DNA from: Trichoplusia ni
Taxonomy: Eukaryota > Arthropoda > Insecta > Lepidoptera > Noctuidae
DNA length: 64,000 bases
Assembly (NCBI RefSeq): GCF_003590095.1
Contig: NC_039483.1
Span: 11,408,001 to 11,472,000, forward strand
Direction of reading: 5' to 3'
Position numbers and translations under genes: made by a program. Below the pieces are notes generated by a model that saw nothing but the letters and a program-made list of their open reading frames with translations, did no database searches and had not been told where the DNA came from. This document shows, one piece after another, positions 36,939 through 51,200 of the stretch. Each line of letters begins with the position of its first letter. Within the stretch, counting starts at the first letter, position 1.

Positions 36939-39282
36939 TTAGTTGAATTTGCATTTTGAGAAATCCATTTCCGGATGCTGTTCCATGAATCTGTAAATAA
37001 AAATACAAAATGTATTAATTAAAATCAACATCTTACTATTCGTTTTATGAGTACACACAAGTGTAATGATGAGTGTGTAATAAAGGTAATCATGGGAAGA
37101 GAGATTCGCTCCAGTCATTTACTCTGTTAGATGAAACTTGTTATATAATATGTATACTTATTACTTATTAGGTTCGATGCCTGCTACAAAAAGTGTAATG
37201 AAACGAACCTTGTGATACAATTAATGTTCTAATTTTAGAAATAATGATGATACGAATCGTGAAATTAATAAATCTATTGATTTGGGCTTCCAAATTACCG
37301 ATGCTTAAAAACACGGTAGTCCTTATAGGCAACTAGCTTTCCGGAAGCGGCGTCGCCCGCGTCGATGTCGGTTATATCGCGTTTCCTAGAGAACTCTTCA
37401 AAAGTCCGGGATAAAAACTATCCTATGTTCTTTCTCAAGCTCAACTCTACCTCTATACCAAATTTCTTTAAAGTCATTTCAGTGGTTTAGACGTGAAAGC
37501 GTAACAGACAGACAGAGTTACTTTCGCGTTTATAATATTAGTAGGGATTAGTAGGGATAACGCTCATCAATATAATTGTTAAATGGACATAAAAACGATT
37601 TTAGTCAGTTATCATTTGATCTCGTTCATTATTAAAAAAACTTACTTCTTGAGCACGTCTTGTTTCTTCTGTTCATCGCTCGTAGGTAGACCCATTTCTT
37701 TTTGTCTTTGATCGTACATCATTTTTTCAACTAAGCCACGAGTTTCGCCGTCCAAATCTGACAGTTTCGATGGTTCTGTAACAGCAATTTACAAGTGTTA
37801 CAAAAATGTAGTAATTAAGATATTGGGTTTTTAGTACATACAAAATAGGTACACGTACCGTATTTCGATATAACTCATTACGTACCAAGTATTGCTACAT
37901 TTAAGTCTATAGTTAGCTACCTTTCCCCCGGCAGTTAAAATTTTAATCATTAGCATGGCTTTCCAGCGCGTTGCTGACCGCAGAATATCATCTGATGATG
38001 ATACCCGTTACCTTAGATTAATACTAACGAGAGATTTGGACAATTTATTATTTCAATATATCATTTTCATATTCGTCAGATCAACCACAACTCCATTTTA
38101 ATTTTAGCACAGATCATTGGCATTGATTGATTTCATTAATCATTTAAATATAACATTAAAAAAGTATATAATTAAACAATCCTTATTAATAAGGAATGTC
38201 CTATTGAATACAACTCTTGTTTATGACAAAAAACCCAGTGCCTTCACAAAATGACGATATTTAATTTTATATCGAAACAACATTTTAAAATCACGATAAC
38301 CGTTACATTTTAATAACGGGTTAATTCAATTTCCGGGAATGTTTAAGTTTAAAGTATTTTAAATAAAAACATTGTTTTCCGTTAAATTTACCACTGTCTA
38401 TTCAATTGATGGTTCACTACTATACGTAGTAGCGATCAAGTTCGGCGTGAGCAATTAATTTCCATAAATAAATACTTTAACTTCGCAAAAAATGCTTACC
38501 TGGGTTTATCTTCCTCGTGGATATTTCCGGGTCGGTAGTGACTAGCCTGCCCCACCAATTCATTTTATTGACCTACAAGACATAATAAAATTTTACAATA
38601 TTATACAGTAACTCATCATTACCTTAAATTGGTATCTACAAAAAACATCGTTTTACGTTATATAATGACAACTTCATTAAAATAATTGTACAAAGCAATT
38701 TTAGAAGTGTTACAAGGTTTGTTTATGACATCTTAGAAAAAAAATCTTACGCATTTGCATTTACAATGTTTGACTAACTTATTAACTCAGTTATACATAA
38801 TACAAAGATTGACATGTGCTATCATTAAGCAGCAAGGCAGATATAAGAACCATTAATAACTTCTTAATTTAATTTTAATGAAAATAGTTAAGTTTATTTT
38901 TTATAGTCAGACTTCGTAAGTCAGACGTAATTTAATGAATGCAGACCAGAAACTATGGATGCCGCAAAAATATTAAGGATTTATAATTTTCTTATCAAAT
39001 ATTCTATAATACTCATCCATGTTATGTGCTCTTGATCTACAGGGAATGACCATGGTGCAACTATTTCAAGTAAAGTCAATTACACGTGCATACCTTCTCT
39101 AAATTAACGAGTAGATTGCGTCCATCTTGCAGCACCCAAGTAGACTCTTCAATCTTGACATCAGCGTCCAGCTCTCCGTCGATGATGAGGGGCTGGCCTT
39201 TGATGCCCACTTTGAGGTGCTTCTTGTTGATGATCACAGTGAGATCACGTGGCCTCAGAACTTGACGAAGCGGCACTCGGAG
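36939..39282 (-). CDS. nudC: nudC exons 5-8: CS core and C-terminus
   Basis: Exon 5 (189 nt) carries most of the CS domain: LRVPLRQVLRPRDLTVII, HLKVGIKGQPLIIDGEL, VKIEESTWVLQDGR. Exon 6 continues with VNKMNWWGRLVTTDPEI. Exon 7 encodes PSKLSDLDGETR, VEKMMYDQRQKEMGLPTSDE. The last exon gives FMEQHPEMDFSKCKFN and TAA, the near-invariant NudC C-terminus. The WW and the DPEI block are typical. The 1.1 kb gap between exons 8 and 7 includes a repeat at 37335-37560. Confidence 0.95.
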
Positions 39283-42200
39283 CTGCACATAAATACCATT
39301 TAATTGATATGAGAGCCGACACGAAACACATAATTGTTGATTGGAATTTTAACATGATTGATTAATTTTGCTATGGGTTTATGAGTTATGACTAATGTAA
39401 CTAGATACGTCACACAGTCATACTGTTCGTCTTGATAACAACGATTTTTAACCAGTTCCAGTAATTTTACTGAATAATTTAAAATTTTAAGACATGATTT
39501 TGTTACGAAACCTACGAATATTTAACACGCACTGGGCGGTTGGCCTGGTTACCAGCATGTGAATGTTCGACTGACCAATTTACAATCAATTTTATAAGTT
39601 ATATAAAAGGACCAAACTTGACTTTTTAAGGACATTGCTATCTTTCTGTAGAATTCGGAAAGTTAGGTTTGTCAAGAAATAAGTTTCAGCAATGTATAAA
39701 AAAGTTGCTCTTTCTAAATGGTTAAAACGGGGCAAACATTATTATATCCAATTCTATAAAGTTATTTATAACCTACGATACCTAAATATGTATTCATTTA
39801 AAGATTGTTTTTGTATTTGTCATGGCATGTATGCGAAACGTGCATTGTTAGTTTACGTAGATGCATATTGCAAATTGTAAAAAAAAAAACATTTTCCCAA
39901 TAAAAACGATGAATATAAATAACTACTGAGGAGACGAAAAGACATGTGAAACAAGTTTATTTTAATTAAGTATTTAATTTAGCATATGAACTGTTTACAA
40001 TGCGGCTGAAAAAGTACGATACAGAAATAACTACAACAAAATACAACATTATAATTAATTCTGCCGCTCTACATCGTCACCATAATAATTACGATTTAAT
40101 TGGAGTATTTGCGTAAACGGATAATCATGATTGAATGTGTAGTATTTCTCTGTGTACTTTTAAATCTAAAGGCAAAGAGTTATATTTACATTTCTAGACT
40201 TAATTAAGTATTTACGTCATAAAAAACGAACTTTGTATGACGTCAGGCTAATAAACATGACAATATTCTCATTAATCGCTAAATAATGAGTTCGCGAGTG
40301 TGAAATACACTTTCACTTGCCGTTCATTTATTTCACCTTGTACAAAACGGTAACAGTACCTAAGTTTTGAGAGCAGCGAGTAGGAAACTTCAATTGAATG
40401 TTATAATATTGAACTCGAAACTTAACACAAAATAATATATTTAGCGCGTGAAAGTGTTAACGTTGATATTGAGCACGTTAACATAGTTTGATAAAGGATT
40501 CGTGACCTGACCTTTAATCACCATAATTTTGTTAGTATTTTTTGAGATTTCTATTAAAGTATTGTATAATTTCGTATTTTTATTTGTTATGCAAACGTCA
40601 TGTGTCCTTGCCAAAAACACATAAACCGCTTTGTAAATTATAATAAAAGCCATAATACTACGGACAGAATCCAACTCATTAAAACTATAAAAAGGTGCAC
40701 TTGTTTTATTTTTAATAATATTGGGTGATCTTTTACAATCCAGTTTACTACTTGTTGTATTCCGCGAAATAAAAGACCACTTGTTCTTATTATGAACAGT
40801 AAAGATAATACGATAAGCTATGAGTGCTGTAGTAAACCATTTATGTACAATTATCCTAGGTTGGCGCATTGAACAGGACAACCTGCTCAGTAACAAGGTA
40901 CTCGCCGCGAACTGACATCATAATGACATGCATAGAATACGGAATGAATAAGTCTAAAACAACAATAATTATGTTTCACAAGAGGACCGCCAAGACAGAA
41001 CGCGTTCTTCGAATGAAGGCGTGATGACCTCGCATTCCTGGCAAGGACGATGTGCATGAATATACCCGCGTCTGCTCACAACCGGACTCTACCGGACAAT
41101 ATACGTGGTTTTGTGAATCATTAACGTGACCCTATAATAATGAACCAATATTAAGATGACCGGCAGCTGTTTAACAAGTTTGAATGATGCCAATTTATTT
41201 TTTTCCTAGTATAAGTTCAGACGTGTTCGTCCTACTTACATAATCATAAGATTCGTTAATTTTTCGTTTTTACAATGAATAATAAAATATGGGGTCACAT
41301 TTTTATATATATACAATAGCTGAAGGTAGGTATGTACGGATATATATTTTATATTACAAAAAAAAAACAAAGTATTAAAATTAACCTTGGCCTTGACAGA
41401 TTTTCGAATAATGATATCTGCGTTGACACATAATAATATGTAATTAGTGATTCGGTCTATTAATATCTAAATAAACAACATAAAGTTTAAGTGACCATGA
41501 TCATTATTCAGATATGCAAAGACGATGCATAATAAAATGATTAAGCGCTGGGTTATACACAGTTCAATGTTAACCTTATCTAGAAATTTTGTAAATTACA
41601 AAAAAGTCCGTGCCTCAGCAAAATTACGTATTTTATAATTGAACCGTTATAAATAAATTAACCGAAAGCGTCATATTTTTTTAATAAATTCACTTAAGCC
41701 GAGTCATCAAAGGTTCCATAATAACTGCTTCTAACTATGATAACAGCTGTGGTACTGGTATTTACCCACAAAATCAAATAGGTAAGTCATGTTAAAGTCC
41801 ACCGTTTGGAATGTTTACGATGATATATAATTTTGTTAAAAAAATCCTTCCCATGTAAGCAAACGCAAAATTTTGTGTAACATCTAAATATTGACAGCTT
41901 TGCTTAGAACTAATTGATAAACGTTTGCAAAACCGTAGTCCGGTTTTATGGATGTGTCAAGAAGTGGGCGTTATCATAATTCTTAGTTACTAATAATTGG
42001 GCAATGATACAGCTAAGTTAATGATATAATTGCATTCCAATTAAGCTGGAGTCGTGCGTGCGACTGAGAAATTAAGCAAGCCTTCAATCCTTTGTTACTT
42101 TAACGAATAACTTCTTATAAGAACCTTGTGGTAACTGCGCTCAATAGCGTGGTGTTATAATACCTTCACACGATTACGCGCCGATTACGGCCCCGTTCTA

Positions 42201-45200
42201 ATGGAAGCCGAAGTCGTCGGAGTCTACACCGAACACATGATAATAGTATTCAAGCAGAACCATAATTAAGCGCCTCGTTGTCGCCACACCAAATTCCGAG
42301 TTCATTAGACATCAACGCATCATAATACACAACCTGCTTGATATTGAAACGACTTGAATTTGAACAACTGACATTATTCAAATATTTAAAATATGTTTTG
42401 AGATAGACGATTCACATGATTTAATTCAAAAGAATATGTGGAATATTTATTGAGATATTAATATTTATAAGGTGCGTGTTTTTCTCAAACGTGTCGCATT
42501 GTGCTACCGTTTACATAAACCTTATCAAATAAATATAGACATTAAATCATATGAATGATTGTTCTACCTCTTAATCTATCTTTGCATTTTTAATTATGCT
42601 CATCTAATCGATTACTATTATTTTTTTATTTTATTTAAGCGAATTATTTTTATATGGCCACTATTTAAGCCCCTTTATACACGAGGCGACGCAAGAGCGA
42701 CCAACACAAACTCATAAGTTATTCTTACTTGTCTAAGCACGCGTCGTTGGATACGAAAGTCATCGAGTAGCTGAGAATTGCGCGGCCTTGTGTACGACGG
42801 ACAGTCTGATCTGTTCAAGCATAACTTTATTATAATTCTGGTGAATATATACAAAATTAAGTTTTGATTTTTTCCCACATTTCATTTCAAAATGAAGAAA
42901 ATGTATAAGGCAACTTTTGTATCTATATCTACTCTCACTCTATCACTTGAAACGAATTTGCTCTAAAAGAACTGAACCGATTTGTAAACTATTTTACCAG
43001 CTATTTTAATTATAAAGCTACATTCTTTAGAAACGACATAGTCTATAAAGAAATCACACTATGTTCAATAGGAGAACAATAGCGAAATAAATAGCGTGCG
43101 CTGCATTAACAGATCAACTTACGTGAAAGTATGTATGAGGGAATTATTGCTTTAAAATCCTACTTCACACTAACACAGACAAACTATTTAACCCCAAAAA
43201 ACCTGCCTTATATCTGCTTATCCACGTGGACGAAGGCGCGGGCACAGCGATTACGTAACAGCTGGTTACTTATTTCAAACCAATATTAATCATCATAAAT
43301 ATTAAAATCTAAAACATTAATTGTATTAATTTAGCAACCGGAACAGTACCAAAACGTTAATTATGTAAGGCTATTTTTCAGTAGGTACTCCAATTTATGC
43401 ATGTCTAAGCGTCAAGATCATAATTCAAATGGTAAATTATTCGTGGAAATTGCTTAATGTAATAGAAGCTTACGGTACATTTTGGCAACAAGATATAATA
43501 AAAAAAAAAACTAATTGGTCAAATAATTTTGAGATTTAAATTAAATTTAGAGTTAAAAACGATAAAATCCAGCTGTACAATCAGCTGTGTTTACTATGTA
43601 AGTAATCGATTACAGTAAGACCAAAAGAATACATCAGGCACAAAAAAAAATGCAATAAAATAAATGTATAAGTTACCAACACTGCTGTGATTAAAAGCGT
43701 TAATGTGTAGTTTTTGAGTGATAACAATCATTCACAATACGACAATGAAACGCCCGAAGGTATTAAATTCTGTAGTAATATATCTTAAAGCATGTAATAT
43801 CATTGAACTCTTGATTCTCGGAGCAAATTTATTGCGACTACGTCACGGTCATGGGAGGTCATTACATAGAAGCGTAAACTTCACACCTAATGTATTTACT
43901 GAATCACTACTACACACACGTTTCTGTACCTACCGGTGTAGTGGCCGTGTCTGACGTATCTCGCAATATGTTAAGAGCAGTAGCAGTCTGGTATTGCGAA
44001 AAAATAAATAATAGAATTTATTATTTCATACTTTTTTTTAATAAATAGATACCTAATATAAAAATGGTATTTTTAGGTAAAAGCAATCGTGATAATGTTA
44101 GTAAATTTACATAAAGATTTTAAAAAGTCAGCAGTCAGGTATTTAGATTTTTGCCGGACCACATTTTTACTTCTTACGTTTCTGAATGTTAATGAGGAAG
44201 GAGCATTGAAGCTGATGCTAGGTTTGTAAGCTTATCGATTCTTACTTTCGTAAAAAATAGCAAGAAAAATACAAGAATTAATTAATAAGAAATTTTGAGA
44301 ATAGGAAGATTATGTAAAATTACAAACAAAACGCTTTATACATAAATATTTCCTAAATGCATTTACTCATAGTTGATTAGAGTTATCAACAAGTTTTTTT
44401 AAAGTTATTTTAAGTAATCAACAAAGTATGATATTAAAGCTTATTAGCTATCAAACATTTTTCGTTTAAATTATGTTAAACTGCAACTGTTAAAATTACT
44501 AAAGTATGATGGTCCTGATGTTCAATTTTTTTTCTGTATGTAACATTTTATGAAAATATGTAGTATGTACTTTTATTAACACAATAAAGTCGACAAGCGA
44601 GAAAAGCAATAAATATCTCAATAATACATTGCTATGATCCAGCGCAAACTCGCCTAGAATTACCGTGACATTTAAATAAAGGTAAACAACTTGTTGCTTT
44701 CATCAAAGCTTCAAGAAATCATAAAGAAGTCTGACGATATCCAATATCAAACAAAAGTTTCGTACGCGTAAAGTTGTTTATTTAGAAGTAGTAGCATAAA
44801 TCTTAATACACGGAACAAATATTTAGAAAAAACATTATCAAAAGAACCTCACACAAAACTTAATGGTTTTTAATTAATATATTAATTGACTTCTACAAAC
44901 GTTCTTTGAAGGTTATTTTAGTTTTAAATACACACGAAAAGAGATCTATCTCTAGCGTGAAGCAGTCTTCGATTTGGAGATATTAAATTCTTCAAACAAA
45001 AAAGAGCAATGTTAATAATCGTGCGTGGGTTTGCTGGAATAATTAAAATCTTGCTAATTCTTTGAACACCACTAATTCGATTTTAAATATTATGTAATTA
45101 TACAAAGCGCAACGTACAACCATTTTCGTAAGTGCCAAATACAGTGCAGTGTCCTATAATCCTACTTGAACAAAAATATATTTTAGTGGAGAATTTAAGT

Positions 45201-48200
45201 AAAAGGAGCACCGAATAAGCACCTAGTGGGGCGACCGAAACTAGGAAAGTCCCACGTTTTACCACCGTGCGATATCCTAACGTAATTTTAAAGGTTTTTG
45301 ATACACGATATTATTGATGTACAGTGATTGAATTCAGATAGCAATTTTTATCACATCAGAAGCTGGCGGAATCATTAGTGTTAACACTGAGCCTTGAAGG
45401 TTTACGAACAGCAAAACATTAATATTGTGTTGTCATCAGGCTTACATAAGTCTGCAAAGTTTCAAGTCAAAACGACATTTAGATGTGGGTCAAAATTATG
45501 TTGCAAGAATTTTACATACACATTAGCTATTTACATACAATCCCGACGACCAATCAAAGAGCATTGAATGTACGTGTCAGTTATCATCTGCTTCGCTTGG
45601 TAATATCAGGATTGCTACTTCGGGTTTTTCCTAAAAAGAATTGGGCGGGCCGCGTCATCAATGTCCTGTAATGTAATTCCAAGAGCGAAAAGGTTCGTCC
45701 TCGTGATCTCAAACAATTGCGCAATATCTGGCATCGACCATAGGATACGTCATAAGGACTTGACTTGTCGCACGCCGATGAATACAACGTGACATATCCA
45801 CCTTATAGCTTCTTCGCAATTTTCCTGTGGGCTAGAGGTTATCGTCAGTCGTCAAACATTTTCAATTTGTAGTAGCCGTTAGTGTTTTGTGTCGTTTAAT
45901 TCGTAGCTGCAAGAATTTACATTTTCGTGTTTTCGACCATTCGAAAATAATTGTAAAAATCGAAAGTATCAGTGGCAACGACAATATAAGAATTTGGTGA
46001 ATTGCTAAGAATATTTAATGTACCTACCTCATTTTATAAAAGTGAATAGAACTCTATAATAAAAATCTTTTCTGCTTTTTTCAATTCGGTTTTAATGAAA
46101 GTGGTAATTGATTTAGTTAGAAAATTGAATCAATAAATGTATTTATCTGAAAAACAGGGCAATTATGAAAAATAAAATGGGTTTCTATAATAGGAACTAA
46201 ATTTCTTGGATGAGACAGTAACAAAGTACAAATATACGAAGTTATTCGTGTTATTTATATTTGCTTCTGACCAATCAATTCGTTTCAAGAAGATTATAGA
46301 GGCATTGTTTAAACATTATTGTTTTACAATATAACATTTTAGGACAAAAATAAATAACTGCATTTTCTAGTCACTACTGCACCAAAAAAAGCAATTTTTT
46401 CAGAATATTTTAAGATAAATCTGCATACAAAACGGCAGCGTGCAACCTCATATATAAGCCTTGGTGATTGTTGCAACACTCTCAGTACGACTCTAGTCGC
46501 TTTGCCGCTTGGAGCAGGCGCGTTACACGACGCCGGCCACACGGAGAGGGCGAGAGAGGTTTAACTCGAAATAACAAAACAACCTAACGCAATTTTGACA
46601 GACATGTGGACCGAGTGAATGCAGTGTTCAGTGACGTAACATTAGTGAACAGCTCATTAGAGAACAACAATAATACAGTGGAGGTGGAACTACGTAAACA
46701 ATGGATACCAAAAGCTCGGTAAGTGAAGCATTCGATTCAATAAAACAATGAACGTCATATTAACCTAAATATTTTGTTCCTACTTTAAATAGTTCAATTA
46801 ATATTATTCTGAAAAAAAATGATGAACATTTTGATTCACGAATACCCGAAAACCATAATAATTAAGTATTCTTTTTTATATTAAAATTTAATCATTCATG
46901 TTATAAAATGAATATTAACCCTATTACAAATATCTTTTTAAATAAATGTTTTCCTTTTATGCCAAAAAGGAGTGTTACTTAAAGTAAATAGAGTAAGTTT
47001 GTAAAGAAAACTAAAAACATCTGACATCATTTGTCAACAAAAACCAGCGGATGTAGCAGTCGGAAGCTGCTGTGATGAATTATCAAGATACGAAATATGC
47101 CAGCGGAGATTGCACAGCATAATACCTATCTAACTTGAAAAGTGGCAGTTAACGTTGCAATAACTCTGAAGGCAGGTTTTAAGGACTTGCTGGTGATTGT
47201 TAAAATTATCACTATGTAGTTGTTTAGTTACTTGCGGTTTAAGGAGCAAAAATAGAACACGATTTGAAAAGTTAATAATTGTGGTTTAGACTTACCTCAT
47301 CATCGTCAATATTGTATTCGGGCGTTACTGTCTAAAACTCTTATTTTGGATAAGCGACTAATTACGCTAGCGTATAACAATATCTAATGTATCAAAGGAA
47401 CTGCAATATCTTAGATTCGAAATATTGTTTTGTCACATGTCAAGTTAATAAACAACGTATTGCTGTATTTATTAAGATCAATTGTCGGTAAACTGTACAG
47501 CACAGAAGGTTGATCGTAAATACTGGTTCAGCAATAAAAAAGACAAGAGTGATACCAGATTTTCCTTATTAAAACAGGTGGAGCAAAGCTTAGCAGAGTT
47601 ATTGCATAATATCTACATATATGCGCAAGGTCAACAGAAATCGATTTTAAAGTTCATCAAAAAAGTGGTCATCTAGCAAAATAATTGTACTAGTATTAAA
47701 GTACAACCACGTATTGCTCGCGGGCCCGCCCACTAAAAATCGAAAGTTTTCCCACGGGAACATAAAAATTAATAATCTTTGTACCAAGTGTCGTCTGAAT
47801 CCGTTCAGTGCTTTTACGTGAAAGAGGAACAAACATGCAGATATCCATATATACAAACTTTCGCGTTTATAATTTTAGTAGGATTAATAGGATATTTATT
47901 TTTTGATACTTACTTCTATATATTATGAATATAAGTTCCATTCTCAATTGCAATCCCCTTTTATCAAGGTAGTTACGAATTGTTCCTCGAGTCATTAAAG
48001 CGTTTTCCTTATTCTTACCTTTAAATTATGTTCTCGGTACGTGCGGTCTGTGCGATATAGCACATCTGCCTTGATTGTAATCATTGACCTAAATATATTT
48101 CCTACGTGAAAGAAATAAAAGTAGAGAGATATAAAAAAATGATTTGCAATGATTTATTTATTAAAAACTATTGGTAAATTGAATAAAAATGGTAAAATTA

Positions 48201-51200
48201 TGGTTGTTTATAATGAAGTTAAACATATGCAAGTAATAAATTTACGCGTTTGGTAATGGTAAGGTTTCACGGAGAACGTTTAGTGTTTACGTGTCGCGAC
48301 ATCTGCTCAAGCATTTACATTCATGACGGGGGTCTTAGGGCGCCTAGCCTACTTTTAAAAACATGAGCCTACCTCTAAACAGGTTGCCTAAAGGTACATA
48401 ATATTGTATCCAAACATTTTAATCTGTTTGACTTCAACATATCAACATCATATGAATATAACAATTTTAGCCTTGGAAAAAAATTGGAATCCTATTGCAT
48501 AAGAAAATATTTATTAATTTATTAAGCTGCCATATAATTGTTATATGGTTTCCTTATTATATACAAATCGAAAATGTGATTTTGAATGTTCGATCAATAC
48601 CATTTTATCAAATCATTTTTTATTTATGCGAAGCTTAAATTGTTCTTATAATACGTAGAAGGTAACAAATACTGTAATATTTTTACTCTCAATCAAGAAT
48701 GGATAACCTTTAAGTTAGTCGTTTCGAAGCAGTCAATTAATTATTAAAAATACCACAGCGTCAGCTTATGATTAAGGCCCGCAATTGGGTTTCAAACTAG
48801 GAGGGCGATCCCGAGAAATACCAGTGAGTAAACCGTAGCATTTCTTAAATGCAGGTTGCAAGCACAAGCAGTGAATTACACTAGTACTTTGTTTGAATAG
48901 GCTATATTTAATAACTGGCAAGATACACCGTGACTCTACCTACAACGATTATATCCGTCAAGATAAGTTTTCAGAATGTGCTTGACCATTCGCGTGCAAT
49001 TACATTAACTACAAAACTATTTGATGGTCGTCGACATTGCAATTAAACAAAATGTTTTAAACAGAAAATGCAGCACATTTTCTTTCAAACGATCAATCTT
49101 GGACCGTGTGTGGAAAGAATGTAAAGCCTTATTAGATCTTCATTAACATTAATTGACTTGCATGTATTACATCAATGCAGCTACTCATTACTTAAATAAG
49201 CAAATCAGACAGACGAAGTGACGTATGGTATTGACGTACAAAGATGTAAGAAATATCCTTTTTAGTCAGTGTCTTCTGAATAATAAAAAGCAATAGTATT
49301 TCCTCCTCTGAGTTTAATAGACTAGAAGTTGTTAGTCAAATATCGGCAAAAATGTATTTAAATCACGTTAACATAATCTATATCTTCTGTATGAAGTATT
49401 CGATTGACAATAATGTAGTCTATCATAGTAGGTAGGTATGTACATATATATCGTGTTATGAAACTGAAGGTTAGAGCCCCGGAAGAAAAAACTTTGCACA
49501 TCCCTTCCGCGTGTTCAAATAAGAATTGTAACGCTATGAAAAGCTGTAATGGATATATAATATAATGTACGACTTGTTCAAATTCAACCATTATGTATGT
49601 ATGTTGCCAATACGAGAAAGTATTGAATCCGCGCAAGAATTAATGACTGCGTGAGTCGGGGCTAGTTCTATTAATCGGAGGTAAATGGCACAGGGACTGA
49701 CAACTAAAATTGCCCTCGACGCGCGGCCTTCACATTTCACAACACCCGGACTTAGCGTACATCCAGCCTAGCCGGTCCGAACGATTGCATTCATTTAAAC
49801 AAAATCTTTTAGCATCTTGAAGGATGTTTGAAAAGTTCATTGTTTAGCATAACATGAACATTCTTAATGCTAAATGAACAATATATTTTAACCTCGATTT
49901 ATTTTTACGAGATTTTACATTGCTTTTGGCGTATAATGAATGCTGTATTTCAGTAGGAAGGACTGAAGTACGTACAGTCGAATAGCATTTACAAGAACTT
50001 ATTACAGTGCAGAACCGGCACTTTACCTCCTGCGAAAGTGTACATTTAAAAAACCCTTCGTTTTTTTTTATCAAGGATGATGAAGACTGCTATAGGCAAG
50101 TAAATCGTTAATTTTCGATGATTATGGCGGAAATTTCCGTTATGCAAATTTTTAAGACAGCGATGTCACAGCGAATTAATGAAATCTTGGTCACAATGTT
50201 AATAGTAGTTCATGGTCAAATGTTTGCACAACAGCCAATGACTAAATGAAGCCAAAGAAAAACAGATTATATTGTTTTTTTTTTTGGGGATCATTTGTCC
50301 AATGAGAAAATGAAAAATCGTTAGTGTAATTATAATCTCCGTAATTCATTTTACGGCCTTCTAGTAAGAGAGTGTAATACGAAATCCATAACATGTGAAA
50401 TGTAATAGGAAAAAATATCAATCGGAATAAATAATTAAAAACATGTTTCTCATTATTTTCGGCTGTTATGCAGATTTTTTTTATTCTTTATTAATTTAGC
50501 ACGTCTTTTGTCAGCTTTCTCTTTAGCATCTTGAAAGCCATGTTGAAAATCAGAATATCAACTCAATGGTCGTAATATTTGTTGGTTTTTTGAGGATGAG
50601 GACAAATATTTAATCGAAGTGCGCCTACGCCTGTGATATCTCTGTTACGTCATAACGATTACTCAACACGTCATTGGGTCACATGTCACAAGTTAATTGT
50701 AAAAGTGCGCCAGGTTAGGTAGGTAACGTCACTTCAAAACTTAACGTCCTCGTGACGACGGGATTCCATATTTTTTTGCATCATCAAGAGGCTCGTAAAG
50801 TAATAGTGAATCGTGCTAAAAGTCAACGACATTTTATTCAAATAAGATCCTGGCCGCATAAACGGAACGAGTATAGGTACTTAGGATTTTCCACTTACAG
50901 ACGGAACTTAATACAATGTTGTGTATGATGTAATTGATCGCAGGTATTCATTTAGACGAAAATGTTTGAAATGGATTAAACCAGGTTCGCATTCATTTCT
51001 TTTTATCTTACTATATTTTGTTTCTGCTGTTTGTATAGCTCTGTTATTGTATTTTATTCTTGTCTTTATACAATGGTAGATGAAGGTAAATAATGACATC
51101 GTGCCAGAACAAGTTTTGCATTGGCAATCATTGGTAAATAACAATTTTCACACCACTGGACATTCTTCATAAAAATTAAGGTCATTCGAAATAACCACTT

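Larger units (their letters stand above)
39283..46450. other. nudC intron 4, part 5'-proximal to exon 5
   Basis: 7.2 kb of AT-rich intron. It holds a repeat fragment (about 43120-43260) and an orphan open frame (40441-40869). GC-richer patches at 41020-41110 and 42150-42330 have no recognisable product. Confidence 0.6.
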
